Shown here: positions 27,350-35,298 of the stretch, one piece after another
Layout: each line of letters begins with the position of its first letter
How positions within the stretch are numbered: position 1 is the stretch's first letter
Assembly (NCBI RefSeq): GCF_025917005.1
Contig: NZ_CP078091.1
Location: forward strand, 3,224,001 to 3,288,000
DNA from: Porphyrobacter sp. ULC335
GTDB lineage: Bacteria; Pseudomonadota; Alphaproteobacteria; Sphingomonadales; Sphingomonadaceae
DNA length: 64,000 nt
Direction: 5' to 3'
Notes under the pieces: generated by a model
Databases searched by the model: none
What the model saw: the letters and a program-made list of their open reading frames with translations, nothing else
Told to the model about the DNA's origin: nothing
Position numbers and translations under genes: made by a program

Positions 27350-28814
27350 CCGAAAGCGCCCGCGCCAACCATTCAGCATAAGGCGGCGCAAAGGCGAGTG
27401 CGGCGCGCGCCTCGCTCTCGAAAGCGGCACGCGCCCGCGCCTCTCCCGCCGCATCCTCGCCGCGTGCGGCAGGCGGCAGGCCGGGCGCCCAGCCGAGCGC
27501 CACCAGCAGCGCGAATTGCTCCTGCCCCAGCAAGGGCAGTTCCTCGCGGAAAGGGATGCGTCCGCGCCGTTCGAACTGGTCGATCACCGCCGCCCCCTGC
27601 CCGGGCACCGGCCTGTCGCCGAACACGGCCCGCGCGCCCGAAGCGGCGTAATGGAGCGCGATCACCTCGCACACGCCGTCCATCATCAGGCCCGACCTGC
27701 GGTTATACTCGGCGCGTTCCAATGGCGAGATGTCGCGGCCGGGCAGCATCTCGATCAGCAGCGCCAGCTGGCGGTGTGCCAGATCGAGGTGCAGCGGCCC
27801 CAGCGGATCGAACCGCGCGGCGGCATCTCCCAGCGCGATGATGTTGCCGATCCACGGCGCAGCGGCGCGGCCCGGGCTCAGCGCCACGGCACCCCGCAGC
27901 GACGCGCCCAGCAGCGCCTCGGCCGCGCCGCGCTCCAGCGGCGCAGCGGTGCCAAGCATGGCGTGCCGCCCGTCACGCCCCGCAACCTCGGCGAGCCAGC
28001 CGGCACTGGCAAGCGTCACCCGGTCCTCCAGCGCGATCACCGGCGCAGACGGCTCGGCCAGATAGACATGGCGGGTCGGCAAGGCGGCCGACCAGTCGGT
28101 GAAGGCAAACCGCGGATGCGCGGCGAGCAGGCTCGCCTGCGGCCCGCTGCAATCGATGAACAGATCGGCGGCGATCATGCCCTGCCCGGTCACGCCGATG
28201 GCAGCGATGGCATCGCCATCACCACTTGCGGCACCCGGCTCGATCCGGTCGATCACGCCCTGGACATAGGCAACCCCAAGCGCCTCGGCGTGCTGGATCA
28301 GCAGCGCGCGGTAGGCCCCCGGATGCCAGCGCAGCGCATAATCGACCGCCGAGATCGGGGTCGGCTCACCCGGCGGCGGCGGGGCGAAACGGCCCGCTTC
28401 GGCCAGCACCTGCGCGATGCTCCCCGCAGGCGGCGCGCCCTCCGCCAGCGGGCGAACCTTGCCCCATGCCCGCGCAAACGCGGTCTTGAGCGCCGGGTCG
28501 AGCGCCTCGCCATAGGCGGTGACGCCCTCCTGCCCTGCCCCGCCCCATCCGGCGTAGCGGGTGACGAGCCGGTATGATCCGCCCGCCTTGGTGACAATAT
28601 CTTCCTCGGCAATGCCCAGCCGGTCGTGCAGCTTGTTGGTGAAGGGCATGGCCGTGGGCGACCAGTCGGCAAAGGCGGCGGGGCTTGGCTGGGTGCCGAT
28701 CACCACCACCTCGCAGCCGGGCAAGCTGCGGCGCAAAGCGATCGCGGCAAGCACGCCCAGCTGCCCGCCGCCCACCACGACGACGCGGCGCAAAGGTGCG
28801 CGCGGCTGGCTCAC
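27327..28814 (-). CDS. Degenerate halogenase-family flavoprotein
   Basis: A 495-residue protein that aligns by eye with the halogenase family but has lost its catalytic marks. A nucleotide-binding glycine loop remains (VVVVGGGQLGVLAA), as does LFIDCSGPQASLL. The catalytic Lys position reads SYRLVTRYAGW (Arg82), the WxWxIP signature is replaced by GWLAEVAGRDG, and EPLEST is replaced by DPLGPL. It may bind FAD without halogenating, act as a partner of the active paralogues, or have another monooxygenase or reductase role. It overlaps the intact halogenase gene 3 by 4 bases and is last in the MFS-halogenase operon. The reading frame is intact, so it is probably not a pseudogene. Confidence 0.75.
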   Translation of the reverse strand: MSQPRAPLRRVVVVGGGQLGVLAAIALRRSLPGCEVVVIGTQPSPAAFADWSPTAMPFTNKLHDRLGIAEEDIVTKAGGSYRLVTRYAGWGGAGQEGVTAYGEALDPALKTAFARAWGKVRPLAEGAPPAGSIAQVLAEAGRFAPPPPGEPTPISAVDYALRWHPGAYRALLIQHAEALGVAYVQGVIDRIEPGAASGDGDAIAAIGVTGQGMIAADLFIDCSGPQASLLAAHPRFAFTDWSAALPTRHVYLAEPSAPVIALEDRVTLASAGWLAEVAGRDGRHAMLGTAAPLERGAAEALLGASLRGAVALSPGRAAAPWIGNIIALGDAAARFDPLGPLHLDLAHRQLALLIEMLPGRDISPLERAEYNRRSGLMMDGVCEVIALHYAASGARAVFGDRPVPGQGAAVIDQFERRGRIPFREELPLLGQEQFALLVALGWAPGLPPAARGEDAAGEARARAAFESEARAALAFAPPYAEWLARALSANRAPAG

Positions 28815-30337
28815 GCCGCCTCGGCCAGGCGCGCGGCTTCGCGGCGGAGATATTCGCGATGGCCGGGCATGGCCGCGACCTCGCCCGTCACCGCCATGCG
28901 CAACCGCTCGGTCGCGCGGGCGAGCGCATCGGGCGCGATCATTGCGGCGCGCGGGTCATGTGCCTCGGGCAGCATCCCCTGCCCGACATAGACCGCGATC
29001 CAGCTGGCATCGTAGAACAGCCCGTCGGAATATTTCTCGATCCGCCCCGCCCTGCGCCACAGTTCCAGCTTGGCTTCAAGGCTGTCCGGCACCGTCATGG
29101 TGCGCACGTGATTCCAGAACTCGGAATCGTCGCGGGTGGTGGCGTGGTAGTGCAGGATCAGGAAATCGCGCACCCGGTCATATTCCATGTCGACCAGCCG
29201 GTTGAATTCGTCCCGGTCGCGCGGGTCGATCTGGCCGGCTGCTGCAGGGAACAGCTCGATCAGATAGGTGATCGCCATTTGCGCAAGGTAGATCGACGTG
29301 GACTCAAGCGGCTCTAGGAACCCGCTGGCAAGGCCGACGCCGATGACATTGTGGCTCCAGGATTGTGCGCGCCGGCCGGGCCGGAACCGCAGGATGCGCG
29401 GATCGGCGAGCGGGGTGCCCTCGGCAGCGGCGCGGATCGCCGCGCAGGCCTGATCCTCGTCGATATGCGCGCTCGAGAACACATAGCCGTTGCCCATGCG
29501 GTGCTGGAGCGGGATCTGCCAGCGCCATCCGGCGGGCATGGCGGTGGCGGTGGTATAGGGGCGCAGGTCTTCGGTTGCGTGGGTGCAGGGCATCGCCGCC
29601 GCCCGGTCGCAAGGGAGCCAGTGCGTCCAGTCCTCCCACGGCACCTTGAGTTCCTGCCCGAGCAGGATCGAGCGGAAGCCCGAGCAGTCGACGAACAGAT
29701 CACCCTCGATCCGCCGCCCGTCTGCGAGCAGCAACGCGACAACATCGCCGCTTTGCGCGTCACGTTCGACGCTGGTCACCTTCCCCTCGTGCCGCTCGAC
29801 CCCGATGGTCAGACCGAATTCGCGCATGAAGGGGCCGAACAGCGTCGCATCGAACTGGTAGGCATAGCCATAGGTCGAGCCGAGGCCGTCGTCCTGCGAT
29901 GGCGGGCGGAAGCGGTTGGCCTTGGCAGCGGCGACCGCCAGCGAATAATCGCCCAGATCGCGCGCCATGCCGTGGCGGGCGAGTTCCAGCCAGTAGTGGT
30001 GGAAGCCCACCCCCGCCACTTCCTCGCCGAAGGAACCGAAGGGGTGAATGTAGCTTTCCCCGATCCGCCCGAAATCGCGGAAGTCGATCCCCAGCTTGAA
30101 GGTCGCGTGGGTGGCTTTCATGAAGGCCGCCTCGTCGATCCCGAGCTTTTCGACGAAACCGCGGATGTGCGGCAGCGTCGCCTCGCCCACGCCGACGATG
30201 CCGATTTCCTCGCTCTCGACCAGTTGGACACTGGCGAGGCCGGGGAGCAGCTTGGCGATGCCTGCGGCGGTCATCCAGCCCGCCGTGCCGCCGCCAAGGA
30301 CGACGACACGGATCGGCCGGGGTGCATCTGACGTCAT
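28811..30337 (-). CDS. Flavin-dependent (tryptophan) halogenase family protein 3
   Basis: A 508-residue halogenase-family flavoprotein. It keeps GGGTAGWM, catalytic Lys81 in FKLGIDFRDFG, the signature WRWQIP and EPLESTSIYLAQ with its Glu and Ser. The ATG at 30337 (MTSDAPRP) gives the normal family N-terminus; the frame is open to 30406, but that extension overlaps the end of the transporter gene and adds no family sequence. It starts 25 bases after the MFS stop on the same strand and overlaps the degenerate paralogue downstream. It is therefore probably transcribed with the sugar transporter from operator E. Confidence 0.85.
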   Translation of the reverse strand: MTSDAPRPIRVVVLGGGTAGWMTAAGIAKLLPGLASVQLVESEEIGIVGVGEATLPHIRGFVEKLGIDEAAFMKATHATFKLGIDFRDFGRIGESYIHPFGSFGEEVAGVGFHHYWLELARHGMARDLGDYSLAVAAAKANRFRPPSQDDGLGSTYGYAYQFDATLFGPFMREFGLTIGVERHEGKVTSVERDAQSGDVVALLLADGRRIEGDLFVDCSGFRSILLGQELKVPWEDWTHWLPCDRAAAMPCTHATEDLRPYTTATAMPAGWRWQIPLQHRMGNGYVFSSAHIDEDQACAAIRAAAEGTPLADPRILRFRPGRRAQSWSHNVIGVGLASGFLEPLESTSIYLAQMAITYLIELFPAAAGQIDPRDRDEFNRLVDMEYDRVRDFLILHYHATTRDDSEFWNHVRTMTVPDSLEAKLELWRRAGRIEKYSDGLFYDASWIAVYVGQGMLPEAHDPRAAMIAPDALARATERLRMAVTGEVAAMPGHREYLRREAARLAEAA

Positions 30338-30362
30338 GGCGTCCTCGATACCAGCAGCGGGC

Positions 30363-31781
30363 TCAGCCCACCATCTCCTCCAGCTCCTTGCCCTTGGTTT
30401 CGACAATGAAACGCTGGACGAGGAAGAAGCTGATCACCGCGCATACGGCGTAGAAGCTGTAGCTTGCGGCAAGCCCGATGCCTGCCGCCATCAGCGGGAA
30501 GGATTGGGCGATGAGATAATTGGCGAACCACTGGAAGAAACCCGCCACCGCCAGCGCCGATCCGCGAATCTGGTTGGGGAACATCTCGGCCAGCATCACC
30601 CACATCACCGGGCCCCAGCTGACGTTGAAGAAGATGACGTAGAGGTTGGCCGCCACAACCGCCGTCGTGCCGAGACCGGCGGAGAGCACGAGGTTACCGC
30701 TCGCATCAAGGCTGCCCTGGCCGAACACGAACACCATGACGAACAATGCCGCTGCCATGCCCGCCGATCCGATCAGCAGCAGCGGCTTGCGCCCCACCTT
30801 GTCGATCACCGCGATCGTCACAAAGCATGCCGCAATCGAAACCGCGCCCGAGACAATGTTGATGAGCAGCGAATCCGCCTCGGTAAAGCCCGCCAGCTGC
30901 CACAGCGTTGAGCCATAATAGAAGATGACGTTGATCCCGACGAGCTGCTGGAACACCGCCAGCATGATCCCCACCCACACGATCGGGCGCATCCCGAGCA
31001 AGCTCTTGGTGCCAGGAGGCGCGAGCACATCGGCAAGGCGGGGCTTGTGATCCTGGGAAAAGCTGGCGCGGATTTCTTCCAGCTTGGTTGCAGCTTCGCC
31101 TGAACCGAACAGGTCGGTCAGCACCTTGGCAGCCTCGTCAAACCGGCCCTTGGCCACCAGATAGCGCGGGCTTTCCGGAATGAAGAACAGCGCGCCAAGG
31201 AAGATGGCGGCGGGCAAGGCCTGCATCAGATACATCCAGCGCCACGCTGCGATCCCGCCCCACAGGGCTGCGGTCGAATCTCCCGCCACTCCGGCCAGCA
31301 CGTAATTGACAAGGAACGCCAGCGTCAGGCCGGTGATGATCATGATCTGCTGCACCGTGGTCATCCGACCGCGAATATTGGCAGGGGCGACCTCGGCGAT
31401 ATAAGCGGGTGATAGCACGCTCGCTGCGCCCACGGCCATGCCGCCTGCGATACGCGCGATGACGAACATCACGTGGCTTTCGGTTAGCCCCTGCACTAGC
31501 GCACCGGCCAGAAACAGCAGCGCGGCGACACGCATGACGTTGCGCCGTCCCATCTGGTCCGCCAGCGTGCCGGCAAAGAACGCGCCGATGAAGCAGCCGA
31601 TCAGCAGCGAACCGACGGTGAAGCCCAGTCCGCCCTCGCTCAGGGCGAAGGCCGCCTTCAGCCCCGGCTGCGTGCCGTTCACCGCCCCGCTGTCATAACC
31701 GAACAACAACCCCCCGATCGTCGCCACAGCCACGATCGCCGAAATCAGCACCATATTGGCGCCGCCACGCGTTGTATCCAA
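30363..31781 (-). CDS. MFS sugar:H+ symporter (XylE-like)
   Basis: A 472-residue inner-membrane transporter with 12 predicted transmembrane helices of the sugar-porter family. Visible family motifs are ADQMGRR, RIAGGMAVGAASVLSPAYIAEVAP, PESPRYL, a QQLVGIN helix-7 segment, KVGRKPLL and MLAEMFPNQIRG. It should bring D-xylose from periplasm to cytoplasm for the Weimberg enzymes; glucose or arabinose are alternatives. The longest start is a TTG with GAGAGGG just upstream; an ATG at 31754 (MVLISA) would remove nine residues. Operator E lies 43 bases upstream. It is followed by two halogenase-family genes in the same direction. Confidence 0.87.
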   Translation of the reverse strand: MDTTRGGANMVLISAIVAVATIGGLLFGYDSGAVNGTQPGLKAAFALSEGGLGFTVGSLLIGCFIGAFFAGTLADQMGRRNVMRVAALLFLAGALVQGLTESHVMFVIARIAGGMAVGAASVLSPAYIAEVAPANIRGRMTTVQQIMIITGLTLAFLVNYVLAGVAGDSTAALWGGIAAWRWMYLMQALPAAIFLGALFFIPESPRYLVAKGRFDEAAKVLTDLFGSGEAATKLEEIRASFSQDHKPRLADVLAPPGTKSLLGMRPIVWVGIMLAVFQQLVGINVIFYYGSTLWQLAGFTEADSLLINIVSGAVSIAACFVTIAVIDKVGRKPLLLIGSAGMAAALFVMVFVFGQGSLDASGNLVLSAGLGTTAVVAANLYVIFFNVSWGPVMWVMLAEMFPNQIRGSALAVAGFFQWFANYLIAQSFPLMAAGIGLAASYSFYAVCAVISFFLVQRFIVETKGKELEEMVG

Positions 31782-31823
31782 GATCCCTCTCCCCGGTTGC
31801 TATGTTGCAACCCACACCAATTA

Positions 31824-31837
31824 TGGTAGCGCTACCT
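31824..31837. promoter_or_regulatory. XylR-type operator E between transporter and xylA
   Basis: TGGTAGCGCTACCT matches the consensus palindrome except for the last base. It sits in the 126-base gap between the divergent transporter operon and xylA. For xylA, TTGCTA (31797-31802) and TATGGT (31822-31827) could be -35 and -10 boxes with 19-base spacing, the latter covered by the operator. Confidence 0.8.
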
Positions 31838-31907
31838 TTCACTGAAAAACGCGCTATGGCAAGCCGCGTTTTCACAGAACAGATTCGAAGCTTTCGGGAG
31901 AATGGGA

Positions 31908-33470
31908 ATGTTGACGGGCCTCAATCTGGTTGCGGGCGAATGGCGCGGCGGTGCACGCAACTTTGCCGCCGTGGAGGCTGCAAGCGGCACGGCGCTGGAA
32001 CCGGCGTTTGCGCAAGCGAGCGCCGCCGATGTGGCCGATGCCTGTGCGGCGGCGGCTGCCGCGCAGCCGGTGTTTGCCGCCCAATCCCTGCCCCAGCGGG
32101 CCGCCTTCCTGCGTCTGATCGCGGAGAAGATCGACGCCCTCGGCGACACGCTGACCCGCCGCGCCATGCTCGAAAGCGGCTTGCCCGAAGCGCGCCTCAA
32201 TGGCGAGCGCGGGCGCACGGTCGGCCAGTTGCGCCTGTTCGCCGACGAGGTCGAGAATGGCGGCTGGCAGGGCCTGCGGATCGATCACGCCATCCCCGAC
32301 CGTGCCCCGCCCAAGCCTGATCTCAGGATGCGGAAAATCCCGCTCGGCCCCGTCGCGGTGTTCGGTGCGAGCAACTTCCCGCTCGCCTTCTCGGTCGCGG
32401 GCGGGGACACCGCATCGGCGCTCGCTGCCGGGTGCTGCGTCGTGGTCAAGGGCCACCCGGCGCACCCCGGAACATCCGAGCTGGTGGCAGGCGCAATCCT
32501 TGCCGCGATCCGTGAAGCAGGGCTGCCGGACGGCGTGTTCAGCCTTGTCAACGGCACCGGTCACGAACTCGGCGAGGCGCTGGTGAAAGACCCGCGCATT
32601 GCCGCTGTCGGCTTCACCGGATCGCGCTCCGGGGGCCTCGCGCTGATGAACCACGCCGCTGCGCGCGCCGTGCCGATCCCGGTCTATGCCGAGATGAGCA
32701 GCGTCAATCCGGTCGTCCTGATGCCGCACCGCATGGCCGAAGCCGCCGAAACGCTCGCCGCCGCCTATGTCGGATCGCTGTCGCTGGGCGCAGGGCAGTT
32801 CTGCACCAATCCGGGGATCGTGCTGGCGGTGCAAGACGAGGCCACCGCCCGCTTCATCGCCGCTGTGGGAGAGGCGCTCGGCGGCATCCCGGCGCAGACC
32901 ATGCTCACCGCAGGCATCCAGAGCGCCTATGCCAAGGGCATCGCAGCCCTCGCCGCACAGTTGGGCGCGGTGCTGGTCGGTAGCGGCGCGCAAGGCTCGG
33001 GCGCTTGCGGGCAGGCGCAGGTCTTCACCGTCGCGGGAGAGGCGTTCCGCTCCAATGCCGTTTTCGGCCACGAGGTGTTCGGCCCCTCCTCGATCATCGT
33101 GGTGTGTTCCGACTTGGCCGAAGTGGCAGCGGTTCTGTCGGCAATGGAAGGCCAGCTCACCGCCACGCTGCACATGGCGACCGCCGACTATCCGGCAGCG
33201 CGCGAGCTTGTCCCGATCCTCGAAAGCCGCGCAGGGCGGATCATCGCCAATGCCTGGCCGACGGGCGTTGAAGTGACCCACGCGATGGTTCACGGCGGGC
33301 CGTTCCCCGCAACGTCGGACGGACGCAGCACGTCTGTCGGCACGCTCGCCATTGACCGCTTCCTGCGACCGGTGAGCTATCAGGACTTGCCCGCCGCACT
33401 GCTCCCCAAGGCGCTGCTCGACGGGCGGGCCGGGGTGCTGCGGCGCGTCGATGGGGCGTGGGACGCCTAG
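31908..33470 (+). CDS. xylA: Alpha-ketoglutarate semialdehyde dehydrogenase
   Basis: A 520-residue aldehyde dehydrogenase that should oxidise alpha-ketoglutarate semialdehyde to alpha-ketoglutarate, the last Weimberg step, feeding the TCA cycle. Family residues seen: Asn in GASNFPLAFS, cofactor loop GFTGSRSGG, general-base Glu in YAEMSSVNPV and the nucleophile Cys in GAGQFCTNPG. The sequence falls in the KGSADH branch rather than betaine or succinate-semialdehyde dehydrogenases, judged by QFCTNPG and the missing usual ELGGK. Two ATGs lie close together; the one at 31908 has the proper distance to GGGAG. The name follows Caulobacter usage (not xylose isomerase). It ends overlapping the next, convergent gene by 4 bases. 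Confidence 0.86.
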   Translation: MLTGLNLVAGEWRGGARNFAAVEAASGTALEPAFAQASAADVADACAAAAAAQPVFAAQSLPQRAAFLRLIAEKIDALGDTLTRRAMLESGLPEARLNGERGRTVGQLRLFADEVENGGWQGLRIDHAIPDRAPPKPDLRMRKIPLGPVAVFGASNFPLAFSVAGGDTASALAAGCCVVVKGHPAHPGTSELVAGAILAAIREAGLPDGVFSLVNGTGHELGEALVKDPRIAAVGFTGSRSGGLALMNHAAARAVPIPVYAEMSSVNPVVLMPHRMAEAAETLAAAYVGSLSLGAGQFCTNPGIVLAVQDEATARFIAAVGEALGGIPAQTMLTAGIQSAYAKGIAALAAQLGAVLVGSGAQGSGACGQAQVFTVAGEAFRSNAVFGHEVFGPSSIIVVCSDLAEVAAVLSAMEGQLTATLHMATADYPAARELVPILESRAGRIIANAWPTGVEVTHAMVHGGPFPATSDGRSTSVGTLAIDRFLRPVSYQDLPAALLPKALLDGRAGVLRRVDGAWDA

Positions 33471-34249
33471 GGCGCGAGCGATTTCACCGTCTGCGCAAAG
33501 GGCGTCTGGTCGACCACGATCGCGCCCGCGCGCGGCCGGTCGAGATCGAGGATGACCCCGAAGGCGAGCGAGATCAGCAGATAGAGCGTGGTCGATGCCA
33601 CCCGATGCCGCGCGCGCGTTCCTGCCAGCGCATAGCCCAGCATCGCGGCAGAGATGACCGCATAGCCAGCCAGCAGCCACAGCACGCGCGACGGCAGGTG
33701 CGCCTGTGTCAGCGCCTGCCGCCGCACCGCCGTATCTTCGACCGCATCGAACGCAGCGGCCAGCGCGACGGCATGCGGCCCGGGCTGGCCCTGTTTCAGC
33801 ACGGCGCGGACTTTGGCGGCGAGGGGTTCGCGCAAGGCGGCGGCCTTGTTCTCGGCTGCGATTCGCGCCGCGCCGTCCGCCAGTTCGGCAGCGTCCAGCC
33901 GGGCGGCTGCATATTGCGCCAGATCGGCCTTGAGCGCGTCCGCCGGTTCCTGCGGCAGTCCTTCGGCAAGCATCGCGAGATAGCCGACCGCACTGGTTTC
34001 CTGCAGCATCAAATCGCGGCGGTCCTCCAACCGGCTCAATGCCATCGAGAAGGAAAAGCCCATCAGCAGCGCCAGCAGGCCGAGCACGCCCGAAAGGATG
34101 AACCCCTCGTCGCTGCTCGCCGCGTCGCTCTCGCCGCTGGTCGCCGACAACCGCCTGTGCAGCCGCATTCCTAGTTCATGCGCCGCCACCATCGCCGCCA
34201 GCAGAAGCGGCACCAGCACGACCAGCGACCAGGACCAGAAGCCGTCCAA
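33467..34249 (-). CDS. DUF4239-like (bestrophin-like) membrane protein
   Basis: A membrane protein of about 260 residues with two N-terminal helices (LVVLVPLLLAAMVAAHELGM; GFILSGVLGLLALLMGFSFSMAL), a helical cytoplasmic or periplasmic middle part and two C-terminal helices (VLWLLAGYAVISAAMLGYAL; TLYLLISLAFGVILDLDRPRAG). This arrangement and the RxxLMLQETSAVG segment fit DUF4239 proteins, whose function is not established. The frame is open to 34306, but that would overlap the tRNA-Arg gene; the TTG at 34249 preceded by a GGGGGGA run is the likely start. No operon partner. Confidence 0.65.
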   Translation of the reverse strand: MDGFWSWSLVVLVPLLLAAMVAAHELGMRLHRRLSATSGESDAASSDEGFILSGVLGLLALLMGFSFSMALSRLEDRRDLMLQETSAVGYLAMLAEGLPQEPADALKADLAQYAAARLDAAELADGAARIAAENKAAALREPLAAKVRAVLKQGQPGPHAVALAAAFDAVEDTAVRRQALTQAHLPSRVLWLLAGYAVISAAMLGYALAGTRARHRVASTTLYLLISLAFGVILDLDRPRAGAIVVDQTPFAQTVKSLAP

Positions 34250-34270
34250 ACATTCCCCCCGCAAAGCCAG

Positions 34271-34347
34271 TGGCGCGCCCGGCAGGACTCGAACCTGCTG
34301 CCTCAAGATTAGAAGTCTCGCGCTCTATCCAGATGAGCTACGGGCGC
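34271..34347 (-). tRNA. tRNA-Arg(UCU)
   Basis: The minus strand folds into a full cloverleaf of 77 bases including an encoded CCA. The acceptor arms GCGCCCG and CGGGCGC pair perfectly, the T-arm reads GCAGG-TTCGAGT-CCTGC, and the anticodon loop CTTCTAA carries anticodon TCT, which reads AGA. A single tRNA gene with no visible phage attachment site or integrase next to it. Confidence 0.95.
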
Positions 34348-34407
34348 GCGCCGCCGCCCCAATAGCGCGCTTTGCCGCACAAGGGAATCGCGCTAACCCG
34401 ACAAGCG

Positions 34408-35298
34408 ATGGAAAACACCGCTCCCGATCCCGCCCTCGATCCTGCCGCCGCATTCGACCGTGATCCCGGCGACGGGATTGTCGCCACTTCGCGTCCGCCG
34501 GTCACGTTCCGCTACTATGATCTGGTGATGGCGGGGTTTGTCACGATCCTGCTGCTGTCGAACATCATCGGCGCGGCCAAACTGACCTTTGTCGATGTGC
34601 CGTTCTGGCCCGAAGGCTGGTGGCCCGCGCCCGACGGCACCTTCATCTACGGCGCGGGGATCCTGTTCTTCCCGCTGGGCTACGTGATCGGCGATGTGCT
34701 GACCGAGATCTACGGCTTCGCCCGCGCGCGGCGGGTGATCTGGGTGGGCACCGCGGCGATGCTGTTCCTCGCATTCATGTCCTATGTCGTCACAGCCCTG
34801 CCCGCCTTTGACGGATGGGAATGCGCGGCCAGCGGCTTTGGCGGCCCCCGCCCGGTTACGTCCACGGCTGACGCAGGCATTCCCGGCGGCGCGATCTGCC
34901 AGAGCACCTATGAAAGCGTGTTCGGCAGCACCTGGCGCATCGTCGTCGCTTCGATCGTCGCCTTCTGGGCGGGCGAGTTCGTCAATTCCTTCGTCATGGC
35001 CAAGATGAAAGTCTGGACCAAGGGCCGCGCCCTGTGGACCCGCACCATCGGTTCGACCTTTGTCGGGCAGGGCGTCGACAGCCTGATCTTCTATCCCGTC
35101 GCCTTCTACGGCATCTGGACGACCGAGGCGGTGCTGACCGTGATGGTCACCAACTGGGCGCTGAAAGTGGTGTGGGAGGCGGTGCTGACGCCGGTGACCT
35201 ATGTGGTGGTGAACAAGCTGAAGGCCGCGGAAGGCGTCGACCTGTTCGACATCGGCACCGACTTCTCGCCGTTCGGAAGCGAAGAAAAGCGCGCCTAA
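34408..35298 (+). CDS. yhhQ: Queuosine-precursor transporter (YhhQ/VUT family)
   Basis: An inner-membrane protein of about 296 residues of the vitamin-uptake-transporter family that imports the queuosine precursors preQ0/preQ1. Six hydrophobic segments are visible (for example DLVMAGFVTILLLSNIIGAA, GILFFPLGYVIGDVLTEIYG, IVVASIVAFWAGEFVNSFVMAKMK). The family motif with GDxLTEIYG and the FWAGEFVNSF and GQGVDSLIF segments are diagnostic. It has a larger insertion (about residues 110-160) than the E. coli protein, as is common in alphaproteobacteria. The ATG at 34408 is preferred to 34372, which adds no family sequence. Stands alone. Confidence 0.87.
   Translation: MENTAPDPALDPAAAFDRDPGDGIVATSRPPVTFRYYDLVMAGFVTILLLSNIIGAAKLTFVDVPFWPEGWWPAPDGTFIYGAGILFFPLGYVIGDVLTEIYGFARARRVIWVGTAAMLFLAFMSYVVTALPAFDGWECAASGFGGPRPVTSTADAGIPGGAICQSTYESVFGSTWRIVVASIVAFWAGEFVNSFVMAKMKVWTKGRALWTRTIGSTFVGQGVDSLIFYPVAFYGIWTTEAVLTVMVTNWALKVVWEAVLTPVTYVVVNKLKAAEGVDLFDIGTDFSPFGSEEKRA

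Noticed and set aside
34250-34306. Longer N-terminus for the DUF4239-like protein
   Set aside because: It would overlap the tRNA-Arg gene; a TTG with a purine-rich ribosome site lies just downstream of the tRNA.
34271-34347. tRNA-Arg as an integration site of a mobile element
   Set aside because: No integrase gene and no repeat of the tRNA 3' end were seen nearby.
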